The notes under the pieces: generated by a model
Database searches by the model: none
What the model was told of the DNA's origin: nothing
Seen by the model: the letters and a program-made list of their open reading frames with translations, nothing else
Assembly (NCBI GenBank): GCA_022739095.1
Contig: JAIJEI010000073.1
Coordinates: forward strand, 1 to 9,001
Source: Bifidobacterium sp.
GTDB lineage: Bacteria > Actinomycetota > Actinomycetes > Actinomycetales > Bifidobacteriaceae
Reading direction: 5' to 3'
Length of the DNA stretch: 9,001 bases
Position numbers and translations under genes: made by a program
Part shown: one piece after another, positions 1-6,347 of the stretch
Numbering within the stretch: the stretch's first letter is position 1
Layout: every line of letters starts with the position of its first letter

Positions 1-700
1 TGATGGTGAAGGACGGCACGCCCATGAACTTCGCCGCGCGGATGTATTCGCGGTCGCGCAGGCTCAGGGTCAGCGTGCGCAGCGTACGCGCATAGCCAAT
101 CCAGCCGAACGCGGTCAGTCCGACGGCCAGCCACAGCCAGTCGCTGCCGCCCGTTGCCATGCCGACGATCAGGGCGATGAGCAGGAAGGATGGCACAACG
201 AGCAGCATATCGAGCATCCACATGCCGACCTTCTCGAACCAGCCCTCGAAGAACGCCACGGCCGTACCTACCAGCGCGGCGATGATCGTGGTGCCGATGG
301 AGCTGAAGATACCGATGGTCAGCGAACGGCCGAGGCCCCGGATGATCATCGCGTACATATCCGAGCCACCGACCGTGGTGCCCAGCCAGTGCTGGGCGGA
401 CGGCGGCGAGGCGAGAGCGGCGAAATCGGGCTCGTCGTAGCTCCACTGGGAGAATTTCGAGCCGAAAATCGCCAAGAGAATCAGCAGGATCAGCACCACC
501 AGACCCACCACGGCCGAGGGGCGGCGCATGAAGCGGCGCACGTACAGCTGCATGCGTCCGGTGCGGTGGAAGTCGTCGCTGCTGGAAGCCTCCTGGGCGT
601 TCTTGGCGTCGGCGGACTGCGGTTCGCTGCCCTGCGGATCGGTGAGTTCCATATCCTGGGCGACGGCGTCGGAGACCATGTTCTCGTTGTCGTTCATCAT
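1..700 (-). CDS. oppC: Peptide ABC transporter permease, OppC/DppC type (3' end outside window)
   Basis: Second inner-membrane permease of an Opp/Dpp-type importer that moves peptides from an extracellular binding protein into the cytoplasm, driven by ATPases not in this window. The first 233 codons are present. Residues 1-56 form a Ser/Asp/Glu-rich cytoplasmic tail. RRFMRRPSAVVG (about 55-66) precedes the first membrane segment (about 65-80), as in OppC proteins. A HWLGTTVGGSDM stretch matches the family HWLGTDxxGRD motif. The visible end, DREYIRAAKFMGVPSFTI, is the start of the EAA loop that contacts the ATPase. An AAAGGA Shine-Dalgarno (minus strand, 710-715) lies 9 nt before ATG at 700; a second ATG follows at 697. 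Only 24 nt separate it from the oppB stop, so the two are cotranscribed. Family call is firm; substrate (oligo- or dipeptide, or another solute) is not resolved. Confidence 0.88.
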   Translation of the reverse strand, partial: MMNDNENMVSDAVAQDMELTDPQGSEPQSADAKNAQEASSSDDFHRTGRMQLYVRRFMRRPSAVVGLVVLILLILLAIFGSKFSQWSYDEPDFAALASPPSAQHWLGTTVGGSDMYAMIIRGLGRSLTIGIFSSIGTTIIAALVGTAVAFFEGWFEKVGMWMLDMLLVVPSFLLIALIVGMATGGSDWLWLAVGLTAFGWIGYARTLRTLTLSLRDREYIRAAKFMGVPSFTI

Positions 701-724
701 GTTTGATCGTCCTTTGCGCGGGGC

Positions 725-1708
725 TCAGCTCAGTCGGATGCGCGGGTCAAGCCAAGCGGAGAAGATATCCGCCAGCAGCGCGCCGGTCAGCGTGCACACG
801 CCACCGAACGCGGCCACGGCCACGGCACCGTTGATGTCGTTGTTGGCGATGGTCTGGGTGAAGTACATGCCCAGGCCGTTGATGGCGAACACGTTTTCGG
901 TGATCACCGCGCCGGTGAACACACCGGCGATGGAGAAGGCCACGTCCACGGCGGTCGGAATCAGCGAGGTGCGCAGCGCGTGGCGGCGGATGGCCGCGTT
1001 GAGCGTCAGGCCCTTGGCGCGGGCGGTGCGCACGTAGTCGGCGTTCATGGTGTCGAGCAGGTACGTGCGCTGGGTGAGGTGGTAGCCCACCATGCCCGGA
1101 ATCGTCATCACGATGGTGGGCAGGATCAGGTGCTGCAGGTAGTCAAACACCCAGAGCACCGGGTTGGAGCCTTGGTAGGAGTGCAGGCCGGTCACGTAGA
1201 ACACGCGGTTGCCCACGATGTTGTTGAAGTTGATGGCCAGCAGCACCACCATCAGGCCCATGACGGCGGCCGGAACCACCAGGAAGAACGTTGCGGTGGT
1301 GTTGAGCACGCGGTCCTGCCACTTGTACTGGCGGATGGCCGTGTACACGCCGATGCTCACGCCGAAGATGATGGAGAGCACGGTGGCGAGCGTCACCAAC
1401 TGCAGCGAAGCGGAGATACGGGAGGCGATGGCCGGCGCCACCGGCGACTGGTCCGGGCTCAGGCCCCAGTTCCACTGGGTGAGGATGCCCTTGAGCCAGC
1501 GGAAGTAACGGATGACGACCGGCGTCTGATCGTTGATGTTGGCCAGATCGAGCGACCGGTTGATCGACGCGATCGGCGGATGCGGATTGCGCGACATGTA
1601 GTTCGAACGCGGATCCATGAATGCGCTGGCCAGGAAATACGTCATCGATACTGCTACGAACAGCATGATCACGTAGTTCACAATGCGCTTGATGATGTAC
1701 TTGAACAC
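725..1708 (-). CDS. oppB: Peptide ABC transporter permease, OppB/DppB type
   Basis: First inner-membrane permease of the importer, pairing with OppC to form the translocation channel. It has 327 residues, about normal for OppB. The N-terminus FKYIIKRIVNYVIMLF is the typical family start with a membrane segment at about 9-29. Further hydrophobic segments lie near 99-124, 136-160, 190-210, 252-275 and 294-315. The EAA loop, ADYVRTARAKGL followed by HALRTSLIP (about 223-251), is the ATPase docking motif. I chose the GTG at 1708 because GGAGGTGA (1713-1720) sits at ideal spacing and the protein then starts like its relatives. An in-frame TTG at 1765 would add 19 unlike residues through the poly-G run, and I reject it. 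It is the first gene of the minus-strand operon. A Dpp, nickel or other substrate class cannot be excluded. Confidence 0.9.
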   Translation of the reverse strand: MFKYIIKRIVNYVIMLFVAVSMTYFLASAFMDPRSNYMSRNPHPPIASINRSLDLANINDQTPVVIRYFRWLKGILTQWNWGLSPDQSPVAPAIASRISASLQLVTLATVLSIIFGVSIGVYTAIRQYKWQDRVLNTTATFFLVVPAAVMGLMVVLLAINFNNIVGNRVFYVTGLHSYQGSNPVLWVFDYLQHLILPTIVMTIPGMVGYHLTQRTYLLDTMNADYVRTARAKGLTLNAAIRRHALRTSLIPTAVDVAFSIAGVFTGAVITENVFAINGLGMYFTQTIANNDINGAVAVAAFGGVCTLTGALLADIFSAWLDPRIRLS

Positions 1709-1712
1709 CCAA

Positions 1713-1720
1713 TCACCTCC
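1713..1720 (-). promoter_or_regulatory. Strong Shine-Dalgarno deciding the oppB GTG start
   Basis: On the minus strand this reads GGAGGTGA, an almost full match to the anti-Shine-Dalgarno complement, followed by TTGG and then GTG. It fixes the oppB start at GTG 1708 instead of upstream TTG codons. Confidence 0.85.
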
Positions 1721-1735
1721 CAAACAACTGGAAAA

Positions 1736-1765
1736 GTGATACCCCCCCCCGCTCAAATACGCCAA
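1736..1765 (-). promoter_or_regulatory. Candidate oppB promoter with a poly-G spacer
   Basis: Read on the minus strand, TTGGCG (1760-1765, 4 of 6 to TTGACA) and TATCAC (1736-1741, 4 of 6 to TATAAT) are separated by 18 bp, half of which is a run of nine Gs. A start site near 1729 would leave a leader of about 20 nt carrying the Shine-Dalgarno. Both boxes are imperfect, so this is a proposal. Another weak -10 (CATAAT, 1774-1779) lies upstream with no clear -35. Confidence 0.4.
1742..1750. repeat. Homopolymer run of nine C (G on the oppB sense strand)
   Basis: Nine consecutive Cs on the plus strand. It is the longest single-base run I noticed in the window, and it lies in non-coding DNA immediately upstream of oppB. 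Such runs are prone to slipped-strand mispairing. Confidence 0.9.
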
Positions 1766-1891
1766 TTAAGTTCATTATGTGGAATCTGGGTATTGACTTT
1801 TTGACCTTTTTCTGTAATGGAAATCGTTAAGAAACCTTACTGGATATTGGGCAAGCGCTGGATAAACACCCGTTTGTTAATTTTGCATTTC

Positions 1892-1920
1892 CTGAGACTT
1901 TGCTGGACATGCTTTATACT
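1892..1920 (+). promoter_or_regulatory. Candidate pepC promoter
   Basis: CTGAGA (1892-1897, 4 of 6 to TTGACA) and TATACT (1915-1920, 5 of 6 to TATAAT) are 17 bp apart. Transcription would start near 1927, giving a leader of about 87 nt before pepC. The -10 is good and the -35 modest. Confidence 0.5.
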
Positions 1921-2013
1921 TCCGTGTCAGTAGTCCGCCGACTCGGATGGTGACAGTCCCCGCCGCCGGCAGCAGAATATCCATCAGCATCATCAGCATC
2001 AGACAGGGGCATC

Positions 2014-3495
2014 ATGACGACAGACGCCAGCGCACGGGCCATCAAACCCGAACTTCTGCGTACGTACACCGAAGACTTCAACAAGGACCGCGCCAACCTG
2101 ATCGCGGCGGACGCGGCGGTTTCGGCCGGCGTGCTCAAGGCGGCCACCGACTATCGCGGCGTGCGTGCGCTGCCGCGCGACTTCTCCATCGAACTCAAGC
2201 AGGGCTCGATCACCAATCAGGAGCGTTCCGGCCGTTGCTGGATGTTCGCCTCTCTGAACACGTTGCGTTACGAACTCATGCATCGTTGGAATCTTGAGGA
2301 TTTCGAGTTCTCCGAGGCCTACCTGTTCTTCTGGGATGCGATGGAGAAGTCGAACACTTATCTGGAGAACGTGTTGCGCACGCTCGACGAGGCGACCGAC
2401 TCGCGCTTGTTCGAGGCCATCAACTGGGGCCCGTCCGATGACGGCGGCTGGTGGCAGATGTTCGCCGCGCTGGTGAACAAGTACGGCCTGGTGCCCAAGA
2501 GCGCTTACCCGGAGTCCGAGAACTCTCGTAATTCCGACGATTTCAAGCAGTACCTCAACTCCAAGCTGCGCGAGTTTGCGGCCGAGCTGCGCCGTCGTTC
2601 GGCTGCGGGGGCGTCTGAGGACGAGCTGCGTGCGCTGAAGGACGAGTACATGGGCACCGTGTACCGCATCTGCGCCGTGTCGCTCGGTGAGCCGCCGGAG
2701 AAGTTCGACTTCTTCGCGCGCACCAAGGATGATGACGAGGACGAGAAGTCCGAGGGCAAGGTCTGCAAGTGCAAGGCCGACAAGGCCGAATCCTGCAAGT
2801 GCGGCGACGCATGCAAGTGCGAGGGCAAGTCCGACAAGCCGACGACCGGTAAGGACGAGCGCCCGCAGATTCGCGAGATCGGCATCACCCCGCTTGAGTT
2901 CTACAAGAAGTACGTGCCGGTGGACGTCAACGATTTCGTGACGCTGGCCAACGCCCCGCTCAAGAACCGCCCGTTCAACCGGCGCTACCGCATCCGCTTC
3001 AGCGCGAACGTGGCCGAGGCGGGCGATATGGAGTTCGTCAACGTGCCGCTGGACGTGTTCAAGAAGGCCGCGCTTGACCAGCTCACCGCCGGCCACCCGA
3101 TCTGGTTCGCCTGCGACTGCACGCAGTTCGCCCTGCGCAAGGACGGCTTCTTCGACCAGTCCGTGGTGCGCGTCGACCAGCTGTTCGGCACCGAATTCAC
3201 CGGTGACAAGGCCCACGGCCTCGAATACGCCGACAGCCCGAGCAACCACGCCATGACCTTCACCGGCGTGAATCTCGGCGAGGACGGCAAGCCGAACCGT
3301 TGGAAGGTGGAGAACAGCTGGGGCAAGGATTCCGGCAAAGACGGCTACTACGTCATGTCCGACGCCTGGTTCGACCGCTACGTTACCGAGCTCATCATCC
3401 GCAAGGAATACCTCGACGACGCCACCCGCGCCCTGCTCGCCGCCGAACCGGTCGAGCTCGACCCCTGGCAGCCCCTCACCCGCCGCTGCCGCTGA
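2014..3495 (+). CDS. pepC: Aminopeptidase C (bleomycin hydrolase-type C1 cysteine peptidase)
   Basis: Cytoplasmic cysteine aminopeptidase that removes N-terminal residues from peptides. Family members form hexameric barrels with inward-facing active sites. The papain-like residues are all visible: Q69 and C75 in NQERSGRCWMFASLN, H412 in PSNHAMTFTG, and N434 in VENSWG. It has 493 residues against roughly 440-450 for relatives. The excess is mostly an insert at about 238-282: an acidic stretch (DDDEDEKSEGK), then three Cys-Lys-Cys motifs (C251/C253, C261/C263, C267/C269) in a Lys/Asp/Glu-rich context, after which the family sequence resumes at ITPLEFYKKYV. The C-terminus keeps the family W-x-P (WQP) but ends in TRRCR instead of a hydrophobic tail. 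ATG 2014 follows AGGGG (2005-2009) at 4 nt. It is divergent from the peptide permease genes, so a role in using imported peptides is likely. Confidence 0.95.
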   Translation: MTTDASARAIKPELLRTYTEDFNKDRANLIAADAAVSAGVLKAATDYRGVRALPRDFSIELKQGSITNQERSGRCWMFASLNTLRYELMHRWNLEDFEFSEAYLFFWDAMEKSNTYLENVLRTLDEATDSRLFEAINWGPSDDGGWWQMFAALVNKYGLVPKSAYPESENSRNSDDFKQYLNSKLREFAAELRRRSAAGASEDELRALKDEYMGTVYRICAVSLGEPPEKFDFFARTKDDDEDEKSEGKVCKCKADKAESCKCGDACKCEGKSDKPTTGKDERPQIREIGITPLEFYKKYVPVDVNDFVTLANAPLKNRPFNRRYRIRFSANVAEAGDMEFVNVPLDVFKKAALDQLTAGHPIWFACDCTQFALRKDGFFDQSVVRVDQLFGTEFTGDKAHGLEYADSPSNHAMTFTGVNLGEDGKPNRWKVENSWGKDSGKDGYYVMSDAWFDRYVTELIIRKEYLDDATRALLAAEPVELDPWQPLTRRCR

Positions 3496-3533
3496 CGTTT
3501 TCTCTTAGCCCCCGCCAGCGGGAGCATATATTC

Positions 3534-3571
3534 GAATGCCCCTCCTCTCTGTTCAGAGAGGCGGGGCATTC
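3534..3571. terminator. Bidirectional terminator between pepC and a convergent small gene
   Basis: A hairpin pairs GAATGCCCC with GGGGCATTC (9 bp), then one mismatch, then CCTCTCT with AGAGAGG (7 bp) around a GTTC loop. It starts 38 nt after the pepC stop and ends 4 nt before the stop of the minus-strand gene, so it probably serves both. T-rich sequence follows on the plus side; the minus side has only a weak AT-rich tail. Confidence 0.85.
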
Positions 3572-3575
3572 ACGT

Positions 3576-3869
3576 TTATTTGCTGAGCTTTGGTGCCTCG
3601 TGCTTGGTGTAGCGGACTACGGCATCGGGAAATCCGGCGTGGATGTAGTCGGACAGCATCCGCAATAGTCGCTCGTCAAAGGTGTTCTGTTCATCGCTGC
3701 TGGCGTCGACCAGGATGAAATCCCATGAGTATTCGATGTCGCCGTCGTTGATGATGAGCCCGCGGCCGGTGATTTTTGCGGCCAGCAACGCGGCAATCTG
3801 TATGGTGCCTCGCTTGACCAAGGCCGATTCCGCTTGAGTCAGGTTGCCCGGAAATGTGACGGTATACAT
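3576..3869 (-). CDS. Hypothetical protein, 97 residues
   Basis: I do not recognise this protein. From ATG 3869 it begins MYTVTFPGNLTQAESALV, a predicted beta strand then an amphipathic helix. A helix IQIAALLAAKITG, an acidic turn LIINDGDIEYSWDF, and a C-terminal helical part ending in KHEAPKLSK follow. There is no signal peptide or membrane segment, so it should be a small soluble cytoplasmic protein. GGAGG lies only 3 nt before this ATG, which is close but is the best site present. A longer form from TTG 3953 (125 residues, adding VAEFSSTYGEELLRSLNEWRT) is open and plausible-looking but has no clear ribosome site. The gene is convergent with pepC, shares its terminator, and is isolated from metG by its own upstream terminator. 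Real gene: probable; function: unknown. Confidence 0.6.
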   Translation of the reverse strand: MYTVTFPGNLTQAESALVKRGTIQIAALLAAKITGRGLIINDGDIEYSWDFILVDASSDEQNTFDERLLRMLSDYIHAGFPDAVVRYTKHEAPKLSK

Positions 3870-4252
3870 GGTCCTCCATTCGTTCAATGAACGCAACAGT
3901 TCCTCACCATAGGTAGAAGAAAACTCCGCCACAATTCGGGTCTTATCATGCAACCAGCAGTCAAAAAGAAGAAACCCGACGGAGGGGGCCGCCGGGTGAG
4001 AGAGAAGAGAGAAGAAGGGTTCAGTTATGGGGTTCGAAGAACCTCGCCACCGGTATGAACTTCATTCCGTTGACATCTTTTATATAACCGCCCCATGCTT
4101 GGCGAATTGATGTGCTTGTCTGGGAAAAGTCTTGGCGGAGTGTGACGAATTTGTGACGCCCGCCGACACAACGGGCCGTGCCGCCGCCATCGCACGGGAT
4201 GGCAACGGTACGGCCCATCGGCCACGGCCAGGATCGGTGGGGCGCATGCCGC
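3870..4252. other. Intergenic region downstream of metG
   Basis: This 383-bp region has no gene I can support. It contains the minus-strand terminator at 3974-3997, a purine-only tract on the plus strand (about 3998-4019), and an AT-rich patch (about 4076-4087) that on the minus strand reads TTATATAAAAG and resembles a -10 box. Just past the metG stop, CCCACCG and CGATGGG (minus strand, within 4214-4241) can form a GC-rich hairpin without a U-tract. A minus-strand open frame from 4308 to 4021 mostly overlaps metG and has no ribosome site or recognisable content. Confidence 0.6.
3974..3997 (-). terminator. Rho-independent terminator, minus strand
   Basis: On the minus strand ACCCGGCGG pairs with CCGTCGGGT (one internal mismatch) around a CCCCCT loop, and is followed by TTTCTTCTTTTTGA. 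It lies 256 bp beyond the metG stop, so it would end metG read-through or a small transcript started in the gap. Confidence 0.75.
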
Positions 4253-6118
4253 CTATTCGGCGGCGAGCTTGGCCTTCTCGGCGGCCAGACGCTCGGCTTC
4301 GGCGGCACGGCGGGCGGCCAGCGCCTCCTCGAAGCGAGCCAGCTCCTCTTCCACGGCCTCGGTCGGAATCTTGGCGAAGATCGGTGCGGGCTTAGGCACC
4401 ACGGCGCCGACTTCGATCGCCTCGCTCTTCCACGGGTGTACGTTCACACCGAGCTCGTAATCGCCGGTGATGATCGGATACGTGAAACCGGGCTTGTCGA
4501 GGTCCTCGACCTCCTTGAGCTCGGGCAGCGGCGAGAACGTGCCAGTGCCGCCGAGCGCCTCCCACACCTTCTGCGCGGAATGCGGCAGGAACGGGGCAAG
4601 CAGGTGGTTCGCGTCGGACACGGCCTGCGCGGCCACGTGCAGCACGGTGCCCAGACGAGCCTGGTCGTCCTTGATCTTCCACGGTTCGGTGGCGGAAATG
4701 TACTTGTTGATGTCGCCCACCACGCGCATCGCCTCGGCCAGCGCGTGCTTCTGATGGTGGGCCTCGATGGCGGGGCCCACCACGTCGAACGCGGCGGCGG
4801 TCTCCTCCAGAAGACCGCGGTCCTCGTTGGTCATCGAATCCTCGTCCAGCGGCGGAATCTCACCGAAGTTCTTGTTGATGAGATTGGCCACACGGTTCAC
4901 CAGGTTGCCCCACGACGAGGCAAGCTCCTCGTTGTTGTGGCGCACGAACTCGGCCCAAGTGAAGTCGGAGTCGGAGGATTCCGGTCCGGCCACGGAAATG
5001 TAGTAGCGCACGGCGTCCACGGGGTAGCGGGCCAGAATGTCCTTGACGTAGATCACGATGCCGCGCGACGAGCTGAACTTCTTGCCTTCCATGGTCATGA
5101 ACTCGCTGGCCACCACCTGCTCGGGCAGGTTGAGCGGACCCATCGGTCCGGTTTCGCCGCTCTTGGATCCCTTGCCGTTGTACGCCAGCACCTCGGACGG
5201 CCAGATCTGGGAGTGGAAGGTGATGTTGTCCTTGCCCATGAAGTAGTAGGCCGGGCACTTCGGGTCGTTCCACCATTCGCGCCACTTCTCCGGGTCGCCC
5301 TGGCGGCGGGCCCATTCGATGGAAGCCGACAGGTAGCCGATCACGGCGTCGAACCACACGTACAGCTTCTTGTTCGGGTTGTCGATCCAGCCCTTCACCG
5401 GCACCGGGATGCCCCAGTCGATGTCGCGGGTGATGGCGCGCGGCTTGACCTCCTTGAACAGGCCGAGCGAGAAGTTGATGACGTTGGTACGCCAGCCTTT
5501 GCGGGTCTCCAGCCAAGCCTTGTTGGCTTCGGCGAGCGCCGGCAGGTCGAGGAAGTAGTGTTCGGTCTGCTCGAAGCGCGGGGTTTCGCCGTTGATCTTG
5601 GAAACGGGGTTGATGAGCTCGTCCGGGTCGAGCTCGTTGCCACAGGCGTCGCACTGGTCGCCACGCGCACCTTCGGCGTGGCAAATCGGGCACTCACCCT
5701 CGATGTAGCGATCGGGCAGGGTGCGGCCGGTGGACGGGCTAATCGCCACCTGCTGGGTGCCCTTGTAGATGTAACCGTTCTCCAAGCACTGCTTGAACAT
5801 CTCCTGCACCACGTGCTCGTGGTTACCGGTGGTGGTGCGGGTGAACAGGTCGTAGCTCAGGCCGAGGTCGCACAGATCCTTGGCGATCACGCGGTTGTAG
5901 CGGTTGGCCAGCTCCTGGGCGGTGAGGCCCTCCTTCTCCGCCTCAACGAGAATCGGGGTGCCGTGCTCATCGGTGCCGGACACCATGAGCACATCATTGC
6001 CCTTCATGCGCTCGTAGCGCGCGTAGACGTCGGAGGGCACACCAAATCCTGCAACGTGGCCGATATGACGGGGGCCGTTTGCATACGGCCAAGCAACATT
6101 CACCAAAACATGACTCAT
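4253..6118 (-). CDS. metG: Methionyl-tRNA synthetase
   Basis: Class I synthetase that charges tRNA-Met, including the initiator, with methionine using ATP in the cytoplasm. It has 621 residues. The N-terminus MSHVLVNVAWPYANGPRHIGH holds the HIGH motif (18-21). The connective domain carries a single four-cysteine zinc knuckle, C143-x2-C146-x9-C156-x2-C159. The KMSKS-equivalent is KKFSSS (346-351). The anticodon-binding helical domain follows at about 390-540, with SSWGNLVNRV at 401-410. After FAKI (581-584), residues 587-621 are a charged Ala/Glu/Arg/Lys helix, so the EMAPII-like tRNA-binding domain seen in E. coli MetG is absent. ATG 6118 is chosen because it gives the family N-terminus. No Shine-Dalgarno precedes it, and a -10-like GATAAT lies only 8 nt upstream, suggesting a leaderless transcript. 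No T-box leader is visible. Confidence 0.97.
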   Translation of the reverse strand: MSHVLVNVAWPYANGPRHIGHVAGFGVPSDVYARYERMKGNDVLMVSGTDEHGTPILVEAEKEGLTAQELANRYNRVIAKDLCDLGLSYDLFTRTTTGNHEHVVQEMFKQCLENGYIYKGTQQVAISPSTGRTLPDRYIEGECPICHAEGARGDQCDACGNELDPDELINPVSKINGETPRFEQTEHYFLDLPALAEANKAWLETRKGWRTNVINFSLGLFKEVKPRAITRDIDWGIPVPVKGWIDNPNKKLYVWFDAVIGYLSASIEWARRQGDPEKWREWWNDPKCPAYYFMGKDNITFHSQIWPSEVLAYNGKGSKSGETGPMGPLNLPEQVVASEFMTMEGKKFSSSRGIVIYVKDILARYPVDAVRYYISVAGPESSDSDFTWAEFVRHNNEELASSWGNLVNRVANLINKNFGEIPPLDEDSMTNEDRGLLEETAAAFDVVGPAIEAHHQKHALAEAMRVVGDINKYISATEPWKIKDDQARLGTVLHVAAQAVSDANHLLAPFLPHSAQKVWEALGGTGTFSPLPELKEVEDLDKPGFTYPIITGDYELGVNVHPWKSEAIEVGAVVPKPAPIFAKIPTEAVEEELARFEEALAARRAAEAERLAAEKAKLAAE

Positions 6119-6126
6119 AAGGCTTG

Positions 6127-6132
6127 ATTATC
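6127..6132 (-). promoter_or_regulatory. metG: Candidate -10 box for a leaderless metG transcript
   Basis: The minus strand reads GATAAT (5 of 6 to TATAAT), 8 nt before the metG ATG. A start about 7 nt past the box would put the 5' end at or next to the A of the ATG. No convincing -35 is visible at 16-18 bp, so this rests on the -10 and the missing Shine-Dalgarno. Confidence 0.4.
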
Positions 6133-6216
6133 CGGCGCGGCGGGGACACGCCCGGATAGCTGCCGCGCCGCCATCCTCATCCCACTCACCTATCCACCCG
6201 CAACTTCCCCACATAT

Positions 6217-6347
6217 TTATCCGTACACCGTTTGCGCGCTTATCCGCATACGCATTCGCACACGTATCCGTACGTACATCCGTACGCACGTCCACGCACA
6301 TCCGCACACACTTCCGCCTGTCGATATCCACCGAGTTATCCACATCA
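6217..6347 (+). repeat. Degenerate 12-bp tandem repeat with DnaA-box-like cores
   Basis: About eleven consecutive units with a consensus near NYATCCGYACRC. Clear ones are TTATCCGTACAC (6217), TTATCCGCATAC (6240), GCATTCGCACAC (6252), GTATCCGTACGT (6264), ACATCCGTACGC (6276), ACATCCGCACAC (6298), ATATCCACCGAG (6324) and TTATCCACATCA (6336). Most starts are 12 bp apart, with a few units of 10, 11 or 14 bp. The shared core TTATCC(A/G)CA resembles the DnaA box TTATCCACA, and the last unit is an exact match. Confidence 0.7.
6336..6344 (+). promoter_or_regulatory. Exact DnaA box (TTATCCACA)
   Basis: A perfect nine-base match to the bacterial DnaA box, at the end of the 12-bp repeat array. Near matches flank it: ATATCCACC at 6324 and TTATCCACC at 6374-6382. 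A single exact box could be chance; the cluster makes DnaA binding worth considering. Confidence 0.5.

Larger units (their letters stand above)
1709..2013. other. Divergent intergenic control region between oppB and pepC
   Basis: This 305-bp stretch has no supported gene. It is AT-richer than its flanks, as expected for back-to-back promoters. It holds the oppB Shine-Dalgarno and candidate promoter, the poly-C run, a tandem TTGACTTT/TTGACCTT motif near 1793-1808, and a pepC promoter candidate. The sequence GGCAAGCGCTGGAT (1850-1863) matches well only the left half of a LacI-family/CcpA-like operator (TGNAANCGNTNNCA), so an operator there is speculative. The pepC leader ends with a small ATCAGC microrepeat (about 1979-2002). 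Confidence 0.7.

Noticed and set aside
725..1765. Longer oppB starting at TTG 1765 through the poly-G run
   Set aside because: The added residues (YLSGGGYHF-like) do not resemble OppB N-termini, and GGAGGTGA is perfectly placed for GTG 1708.
980..1804. A 274-codon plus-strand open frame opposite oppB
   Set aside because: It is His/Val/Arg-rich antisense sequence; oppB on the other strand has clear membrane segments, an EAA loop and a strong ribosome site.
1999..3249. A 416-codon open frame on the minus strand opposite pepC
   Set aside because: It is the antisense shadow of pepC, has a composition typical of reversed GC-rich coding DNA and no motif, and overlaps the true catalytic frame.
4021..4308. 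A minus-strand open frame downstream of and overlapping metG
   Set aside because: Its first part is metG in another frame, and the rest has no ribosome site or recognisable protein character.
4178..6127. A 649-codon open frame on the plus strand opposite metG
   Set aside because: It is the antisense shadow of metG in GC-rich DNA. It is Val/Gly/His/Leu-rich with no recognisable domain, while the minus strand encodes an intact MetG with all motifs.
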